Shown here one piece after another: positions 11,198-16,430 of a stretch of DNA of 16,430 nt (positions within the stretch are counted from its first letter, which is position 1; each line of letters starts with the position of its first letter). Made by a program: the position numbers and the translations under genes. The DNA is from MFAQ01 sp964429015 (GTDB lineage: Bacteria > Patescibacteriota > Microgenomatia > UBA1400 > MFAQ01). Where the stretch lies: the NCBI GenBank assembly GCA_964429015.1, contig CAYSAM010000017.1, forward strand, positions 1 to 16,430, written 5' to 3'. Below the pieces are notes generated by a model that did not search any database, was not told the origin of the DNA, and worked only from the letters and a program-made list of their open reading frames with translations.

Positions 11198-14100
11198 GTG
11201 AAGAAATTTTTCCTAATACTTACTAGCCTCTTAGTTTTAACTACTTTTCTTTTAGAAAAAAGGCTTGCTTATAGTGCCTCAGTTCTTCAAAACCCTATAG
11301 GCGTTGACCTTACTGGGCAAGACGGTCTAAATCCTGCCCCTCCCATTGGGCTTGTTCCTTGCGGTAAAACTATGTGCAACGAAAATGAGGTCTGTACCAA
11401 ATACCCTATGGAAGTCGACGAACACTGTGTACCCAAAGACAAAATTCCACTCACACCACCCATAATCCCTCCGATGATGTTACCTACTGACCCATACAAT
11501 TTCTGCCCTGAGGGACAAGGTGTTTTTCCTCCAAATAGTAGTTGTATTAATAATTTCAAAAATGTTCTAAAGGACATTTCTTTATACAAAAGAACTTGCA
11601 TCTACGAACCAATCGTCGAATATAGCTCAGATCGGTTTGCCAAAAATCAACCAGAGCTAAGAACTCAACCATATACCATGTGTGGTATTGGCGAAGCAGG
11701 CCCCGATTGGCCAGGTGGACCACCTCCAGGTGGAGCAGATCTGAATTGTGCCGTTAGTATGTTGATTTACACCGATGTTAGAGACGCAGACCTTGGTAGT
11801 TATGGACCAGACAAAGATCTTCGCGAAAAAAACTCACCAGAATACAAATCTTCTGATTTTATTGCTCAAAATTATCTGTACGACGCTCTTTTTGGAAAAC
11901 CATTAGATCTATCGGGAAAATTCAACCGTGAGGAATCACGTACCTATTGGCGTTTAATGCCCGCTTACAACCAAGCTAACCTCAGATCGTTTACATTAAA
12001 CATGGCCAATGAAAATCAAATAAACAACATTTTTTACAAGTTCACGGACTCCGATGGAAGGCAAAAAGTTACAAACCTTAAAGTCTTATACAGTGCTCTA
12101 AAATCCCAAATTATTCTTTTTTTACATTTCCCATTTGTTAGAATCGGCTGTTTAACAGACTATCCCGTCTGTCCAGAATACGCTCAAGCTATAAAAGAAT
12201 TAAAACCTCCAACGCAAGACATTTCTGACTACCTAATTAAACAATCGGAACAACTTCCTTTGGGAGCAAACATTTTAACCACAGCATTAATAGATAGTTA
12301 CAAGCAGGCTTTAAATACTTTTTCTTACGATATCGATGGACCATATAGTGCCTTTGTTCCATTAGACTTCGACAGTGTACGAGGATACATCATCAAAAGA
12401 AAAGATGAATTTGAAGAAGAGTTTTATCGAAAACAACCTTATTACGACGAAATGCTCATAAACGCCTTAAATGCCAGTCGCTACAAAACTGGCAAAAAAC
12501 CAGCTCTTACCAATGTATCAAACGAAAGTATTCCTTATATTGGCGCTATTTACCAAGGACTACTATCTCCAAAATACGGACTCTTGTCAGCCTTACAACC
12601 AAGCTGGTTAACCACAAAATATGCTACCTCAGAAGGGAGTATTATTTCCGATTATAAAGTTGGAAATTCACCTGAAAACTTCCCTGAAGTAAAACTAGCC
12701 AGAGAAGGTTTCTTAGACTTTATAACCAAACAAATAGGTAGTACCCCAATAGATATCGTGTACAATACTTTGGGTTGGATATATGAACAGGTAAAAGATA
12801 TTTTCCAAAAAGACGATATTAAACTAACCGGATATACCAAAAATGACGAAGAGTTACCAATCGATGTTGTACGAGGTGCTTATGTTAACTTTAAAGGTTG
12901 CCCCCTCCCTGTTAGTTACCACATTCTTTCACCAGAAACAAAGCCTTTTAACAAGGAAAACGAAGACGATCACCATCAAGTTGTAACTGTAATGGGAAAC
13001 GAACTAAAATGGACCTTTGCTCCCAAATGCGAACCGATGACCGATGATATAGATTGCGATTCTCTAAAAGGAGATACCGAAGACTACCGAGCTTGTATTA
13101 GGAATAATCGAAAATCTTGTTCTACCGATCGTTATAATTACTACGAAGATGGAGACATGTGCTGCCAAAGACGATGGAAAGTTTATGCTGTTCGCCATGG
13201 CAAAGCCCTTACTGTTGCAAACAATCCCAAAGAAATTGATATAAAAAACGCTATCGTTCAAGAAAGTAAATTTTCACTATACAAAACGCTAATTCCTGAT
13301 GCTTTCAATAAGAAAAAAATCACTGACGCCAGCATAGACGCTCCTTATGCCGCCAACTATTCTGCCTATCAAGATGAAAAAAGAACCGCTACCGCCCCAA
13401 ACGGTGATTCTCGCATAATAAACGAAATAGAACCAGTCAACCGAATAAACAACAGAGCTCAAGACACTTTACACTTAATACAAAATTGCTGGACCTTACC
13501 AGAAAAGCTTCAAAATTCCCCCCGTTGCAAAATTGCTATGACAGAACCCATTAAGCCTCTAGACTCATGCAAAGGAGATGCCTTCAAAAAAATAATTCCC
13601 TATCCCGAAAACACCTCATCCGTTGGACCCTCAATTTTTAGTGAAGCTGTAGCCAAACTTACAGACGAACAAATTCAAGTCTATGCAGAAGCGGAAAAAC
13701 AAACAGGTGTACCTTGCGAAGTTTTAGCTGGCATTCACTATCGAGAGGCGGACAGCGATCCCACTAAAGATTTACAAAGCGGCGCAGATTTAGGCGGAAG
13801 ATCTCTTCTAGATTCCGCGCTTCAAGCTGCTACAGAATTACAAGACAAAGCAGGCGGAGAAATAACAAATCAAGACACTTTAATCAAAGCTCTTTCTTGG
13901 TATAACGGTGGTGGCAACGCCAACTGCCAAGCCTCAACAAGCACCAATTGCCCTGCTGCCAGCGGTCACAATGTCTGTGGTGTAACACTTGCTTGTACCG
14001 ACGCCAACCCTCTACAAGGCTGTACTTGTTCTGGAGAACATCCAGAACCCGGATCGTGTCGCTCCCAATGCATGAGCGGTTTTCCTTTTCAGTTTAGCTA

Positions 14101-14287
14101 CGCCGGCACTTGTCCACCCCAAAACATAGGCTACGATGACCCTTATGTAGTAGAACTCTGGAAACCAGAATACGACAAAATGTACATTCTCTACAAATAC
14201 GACTGTACACCAAGCAAACCAGAACAACAAAACAGACTTGGAACACTTACTTTTGCTATTAATTTTTTCTTATCTCATCAAAAATGA
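11198..14287 (+). CDS. Large exported protein with C-terminal lytic-transglycosylase-like domain, 1029 aa
   Basis: The start is GTG. A signal peptide covers residues 1-27 (KKFFLILTSLLVLTTFLL, cleavage near AYSAS). A Pro/Cys-rich region follows (about 35-120), then roughly 650 residues with no domain I recognise. From about 815 the sequence resembles the lysozyme/SLT fold: LTDEQIQVYAEAEKQTG, then VPCEVLAGIHYREADSD, in which E850 is the candidate catalytic Glu, then LGGRSLLDSALQAATELQ and ALSWYNGGGN. A Cys-rich insert (about 907-950) with many CxxxC-type spacings interrupts the C-terminal part. In type IV secretion systems a VirB1-type enzyme of this class opens the wall. Here it is far larger than VirB1 (about 240 residues). 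It overlaps the next gene by four bases. Disulfides are likely outside the cell. Confidence 0.85.
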   Translation: MKKFFLILTSLLVLTTFLLEKRLAYSASVLQNPIGVDLTGQDGLNPAPPIGLVPCGKTMCNENEVCTKYPMEVDEHCVPKDKIPLTPPIIPPMMLPTDPYNFCPEGQGVFPPNSSCINNFKNVLKDISLYKRTCIYEPIVEYSSDRFAKNQPELRTQPYTMCGIGEAGPDWPGGPPPGGADLNCAVSMLIYTDVRDADLGSYGPDKDLREKNSPEYKSSDFIAQNYLYDALFGKPLDLSGKFNREESRTYWRLMPAYNQANLRSFTLNMANENQINNIFYKFTDSDGRQKVTNLKVLYSALKSQIILFLHFPFVRIGCLTDYPVCPEYAQAIKELKPPTQDISDYLIKQSEQLPLGANILTTALIDSYKQALNTFSYDIDGPYSAFVPLDFDSVRGYIIKRKDEFEEEFYRKQPYYDEMLINALNASRYKTGKKPALTNVSNESIPYIGAIYQGLLSPKYGLLSALQPSWLTTKYATSEGSIISDYKVGNSPENFPEVKLAREGFLDFITKQIGSTPIDIVYNTLGWIYEQVKDIFQKDDIKLTGYTKNDEELPIDVVRGAYVNFKGCPLPVSYHILSPETKPFNKENEDDHHQVVTVMGNELKWTFAPKCEPMTDDIDCDSLKGDTEDYRACIRNNRKSCSTDRYNYYEDGDMCCQRRWKVYAVRHGKALTVANNPKEIDIKNAIVQESKFSLYKTLIPDAFNKKKITDASIDAPYAANYSAYQDEKRTATAPNGDSRIINEIEPVNRINNRAQDTLHLIQNCWTLPEKLQNSPRCKIAMTEPIKPLDSCKGDAFKKIIPYPENTSSVGPSIFSEAVAKLTDEQIQVYAEAEKQTGVPCEVLAGIHYREADSDPTKDLQSGADLGGRSLLDSALQAATELQDKAGGEITNQDTLIKALSWYNGGGNANCQASTSTNCPAASGHNVCGVTLACTDANPLQGCTCSGEHPEPGSCRSQCMSGFPFQFSYAGTCPPQNIGYDDPYVVELWKPEYDKMYILYKYDCTPSKPEQQNRLGTLTFAINFFLSHQK

Positions 14288-14844
14288 CAAAAAAAACTGT
14301 CTTAATAGCTAGTGTTATTTTTTTTCTCCTTACAGTTTTCTACGGGGTTGATACATACAACAAAAACAAAAAAACTATCAACGAAACCGTTCCTCTTAAA
14401 AATCAAACTACCCCTCCAAAAACAAACACAATAAAAAATCAGCAACAAGTCTTTTATCGCGTTCCTGAAACAAACGTACAGCAAATAGCTAATACTCAAA
14501 AAAGTGACAACTCAGTTATTGAAATTAACAAACTAACAGATCTTCTTCCCCACCGTGTTGAAAATTTTACTACATCCAATAATATCAACACTACAATAAA
14601 TATTTACAGTTCTAGTTCAGATCCAAATTCTGTCATTAGAATCGAAATCTATAATATTAACTACAACAATACAGATATTTCTGGCAAAGACGCTATTGCT
14701 TTCAAAGATTCATTTTTAGAGGCAAAAAAGTTTTTAATAAAAAACAAAATCAATCTAAAAAATCTTCAAATAATATATGGCAATCGCCAATATATTCAAA
14801 GCACAGCAAATTACTGGGTAAAAAACCTAGATCTTCTAAACTAA
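14284..14844 (+). CDS. Membrane-anchored hypothetical protein, 186 aa
   Basis: I do not recognise this protein. Residues 1-20 (KKTVLIASVIFFLLTVFYGV) form an uncleaved anchor or signal segment without Cys, so it is not a lipoprotein. Residues 24-85 are Lys/Thr/Asn/Gln-rich and probably disordered. About 90-186 form a compact Asn- and Ile-rich domain with beta-type INIYSSSSDPNSVIRIEIYN and a helix FKDSFLEAKKFLIKNK. No catalytic motif is evident. It starts in an ATGA overlap with the transglycosylase gene and precedes the VirB6-like gene, so it is probably an accessory envelope part of the same system. Confidence 0.7.
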   Translation: MTKKTVLIASVIFFLLTVFYGVDTYNKNKKTINETVPLKNQTTPPKTNTIKNQQQVFYRVPETNVQQIANTQKSDNSVIEINKLTDLLPHRVENFTTSNNINTTINIYSSSSDPNSVIRIEIYNINYNNTDISGKDAIAFKDSFLEAKKFLIKNKINLKNLQIIYGNRQYIQSTANYWVKNLDLLN

Positions 14845-14868
14845 CTTCCTCAAAGCAATTCCCTACTG

Positions 14869-14886
14869 TATAATTTTATTTAGCTT
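14869..14886 (+). promoter_or_regulatory. Possible promoter before the VirB6-like gene
   Basis: TATAAT at 14869-14874, preceded by TG, lies 12 bases before the ATG at 14887. No terminator separates it from the preceding gene, so it may add to read-through transcription. Confidence 0.55.
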
Positions 14887-16430
14887 ATGTCGATATTTCG
14901 CAAAATTCTCTATATTTTTACCACCGCTTTTTTGTCTTATTTAGTCTTTCTGCCTAATCACGTTTATGCCGAAACACCTAGTGGGGACAAAAATCCCATA
15001 ATTGGCATGTTAGAAAATTGGCCAAAAAATAACCCCTGGGAACTAGCCAAAGAATTTTGTGACAAACGATCCGGAGAACTAATGAATCTCGAAACCTGGT
15101 ATTCTGGCAAATGCAACAAAGATGTCTACACTTTAAGTGGTGAAGGGGTTGGTTTTGTAGATATTATTCAACTCCAAGCTCTAGAGTGGATCTTTAGACC
15201 ACAATATAAAACTATCCCAGAACAAATGGTGGAAATGATTCAGATGCTAGTTGAACTCTCCAACTCTGTTACAGCCGAAAGCTATCAAAAGAACCTAGAA
15301 AAACTCCAAAACGCTGAAATAAACAAAGGAGTTCTACCTCAAATGGGTATGGTAATTCAAAAGCTAATTAATACCAAGCCAGCAAGCAGTACCGAGTATT
15401 TAGCCTACGTTAGCAATAATCTCAAAAAAAACCATATCGTGGACTCTGCCTACGCGGCAGGTACTGGTTATGGATTCCAAGCGTTATCCCCCATTCTTCC
15501 ACTTTGGAAAGCTTTTCGCAATATAGCCTACATGCTTTTTGCTATAGCTTTTGTTTTATATGGAATTATGATTATGTTCCGTATACGTATCGATGGTAAA
15601 ACAGCCGCAACCATCACCTTAGCCATACCAAAACTAATTACGACACTTTTACTAATTACCTTTTCCTATGCCATTGTAGGGCTATTAGTAGACATTTCCA
15701 AAGTTATGGCAGCATTGTTAATAGATACTTTACGTGTGGGTGAAATACTCACCACACCCAGTCACCCTTTAATTCAAACCGTTGCCGGAAACACGTTTGG
15801 CAGTTTCGGCTCTTTTGTAGTTAACTTTTTCACTGGACTGCTCGTTTCTCCTTTTTTAGTATTCAACCTCCTTATTGGTGGAATTGCGGGAGCTACAACA
15901 TCAGTAATTTATCTTGTCCTTGGTGGTTTTGGAATTATTGTTACGATTATTCTTATTGTCGCTGTGGGTTGGTCATATATACAATTAATAATTAAACTGT
16001 TTCAGAGTTACTTTTCCGTAATTATTAGCCTCATTTTTAGTCCAATTATATTGTTAGGAAATGTTCTTCCTGGCCAAAAAACTTTCAATACTTGGATAAT
16101 GGGACTAGTGGCTAACTTGGCAGTATTCCCAGCCGCTTCTTTTTTACTAGTGTTGTCTTACGTCCTAATGGCACAACCACTACTTCCTATAATCGATCAA
16201 CTCTTACCACTAATAAACACCGTAGGCGGAGTTGTTGGTGTTGGAATATCTGGTAACGCAGAAAGCCTTCTTGGTGTTAAACAATTAACCGGCTCTCTCT
16301 CAACAATTTGGTCACCTCCTTTAACGGTACCGACAAACATCTCTATTGTTAACAACTCTGGAATAATCAATCCAGGCGATATTGCGGGCAGTCCACTAGC
16401 CAATTTAATGCTAGCCACAATTGGATTAGG
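14887..16430 (+). CDS. VirB6/TrbL-like multi-spanning membrane protein, 3' end outside the window
   Basis: At least 514 residues are present and the frame is still open at the window end. The signal peptide is residues 1-28 (RKILYIFTTAFLSYLVFL, cleavage after VYA). Residues 29-200 form an exported domain with Cys58 and Cys76, and a helical stretch EQMVEMIQMLVELSNS. Membrane helices follow at about 211-232, 246-270, 310-332, 335-362, 370-392 and 405-430. Between the first two is FRIRIDGKTAATI, the short basic loop typical of VirB6/TrbL-type inner-membrane channel proteins. The tail (450 on) is Ser/Gly/Asn-rich. The gene start has no ribosome site. Together with the nine pilin-like proteins and the transglycosylase it points to a type IV secretion-like machine. 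The VirB6 assignment rests on topology and context, not on a diagnostic motif. Confidence 0.85.
   Translation, partial: MSIFRKILYIFTTAFLSYLVFLPNHVYAETPSGDKNPIIGMLENWPKNNPWELAKEFCDKRSGELMNLETWYSGKCNKDVYTLSGEGVGFVDIIQLQALEWIFRPQYKTIPEQMVEMIQMLVELSNSVTAESYQKNLEKLQNAEINKGVLPQMGMVIQKLINTKPASSTEYLAYVSNNLKKNHIVDSAYAAGTGYGFQALSPILPLWKAFRNIAYMLFAIAFVLYGIMIMFRIRIDGKTAATITLAIPKLITTLLLITFSYAIVGLLVDISKVMAALLIDTLRVGEILTTPSHPLIQTVAGNTFGSFGSFVVNFFTGLLVSPFLVFNLLIGGIAGATTSVIYLVLGGFGIIVTIILIVAVGWSYIQLIIKLFQSYFSVIISLIFSPIILLGNVLPGQKTFNTWIMGLVANLAVFPAASFLLVLSYVLMAQPLLPIIDQLLPLINTVGGVVGVGISGNAESLLGVKQLTGSLSTIWSPPLTVPTNISIVNNSGIINPGDIAGSPLANLMLATIGL

Noticed and set aside
16197..16418. Minus-strand open frame near the window end
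   Set aside because: It is antisense to the VirB6-like gene, whose signal peptide and membrane helices are clear, and it shows no features of its own.
5699..16430. A conjugative plasmid or integrative element
   Set aside because: The window shows no relaxase, integrase, transposase, replication gene or direct-repeat attachment sites, and the pilin-like genes are mixed with housekeeping prenyltransferases.
1..16430. A recoded UGA, as in Gracilibacteria or Absconditabacteria
   Set aside because: TGA ends smpB, pilin-like protein 6 and the transglycosylase-like gene at sensible family lengths, Trp is read from TGG, and no gene needs TGA as sense.

Overview
The window looks like a piece of chromosome from a Candidate Phyla Radiation (Patescibacteria) bacterium, most likely of the Microgenomates type. 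This is an inference from content, not from a marker gene. The evidence is AT-rich DNA, very tight gene packing, the standard code (TGA is used as a stop), many genes without a Shine-Dalgarno sequence, several probable leaderless promoters, a long row of small VirB2/TrbC-like pilin proteins, and exported proteins of the kind common in this group (SpoIID/LytB with a coiled coil, a large protein with a C-terminal lytic-transglycosylase-like domain, a PH-domain membrane protein).

Layout. (1) 1-209: the 3' part of tmRNA (ssrA, + strand), with two pseudoknots, the tRNA-like T arm and a strong terminator. (2) 217-301: a GC-richer element with imperfect terminal inverted repeats. (3) 310-5593, minus strand: a gene row transcribed toward tmRNA, in the order spoIID-like, PH-domain protein, small two-TM protein, 623-aa membrane/beta-propeller protein, smpB, small hypothetical. 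SmpB is the obligate partner of tmRNA, so ssrA and smpB sit close together and converge. (4) 5594-5698: a divergent intergenic region with a 7-bp tandem repeat and a promoter. (5) 5699-7109, plus strand: two pilin-like proteins followed by uppS (undecaprenyl diphosphate synthase). (6) 7041-8531, minus strand: a small hypothetical gene that overlaps the uppS end, then a polyprenyl diphosphate synthase carrying a 39-bp repeat in frame. (7) 8537-8557: a palindrome that appears to provide the -10 boxes of two divergent promoters. (8) 8562-10666, plus strand: six consecutive VirB2/TrbC-like proteins, closed by a strong terminator. (9) 10857-16430, plus strand: a further pilin-like protein, a 1029-aa exported protein with a lytic-transglycosylase-like C-terminus, a membrane-anchored small protein, and a VirB6/TrbL-like multi-spanning protein that runs off the window.

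How the parts fit. Regions 5, 8 and 9 together resemble a chromosomal type IV secretion or pilus system: nine VirB2-like subunits, a VirB1-like wall-opening enzyme and a VirB6-like channel protein. The VirB3/PrgI and VirB4 ATPase partners would be expected just downstream, outside the window. The two prenyltransferases supply the lipid carrier for cell wall synthesis, and the SpoIID-like protein and the lytic transglycosylase act on the wall itself, so most of the window concerns the cell envelope. The remainder is ribosome rescue (tmRNA/SmpB).

The points most worth a second look are the nine-member pilin array with its conserved GGDK loop and very short leaders, the 39-bp repeat placed in frame in a prenyl synthase, the symmetric divergent leaderless promoter, and the 7-bp repeat arrays.
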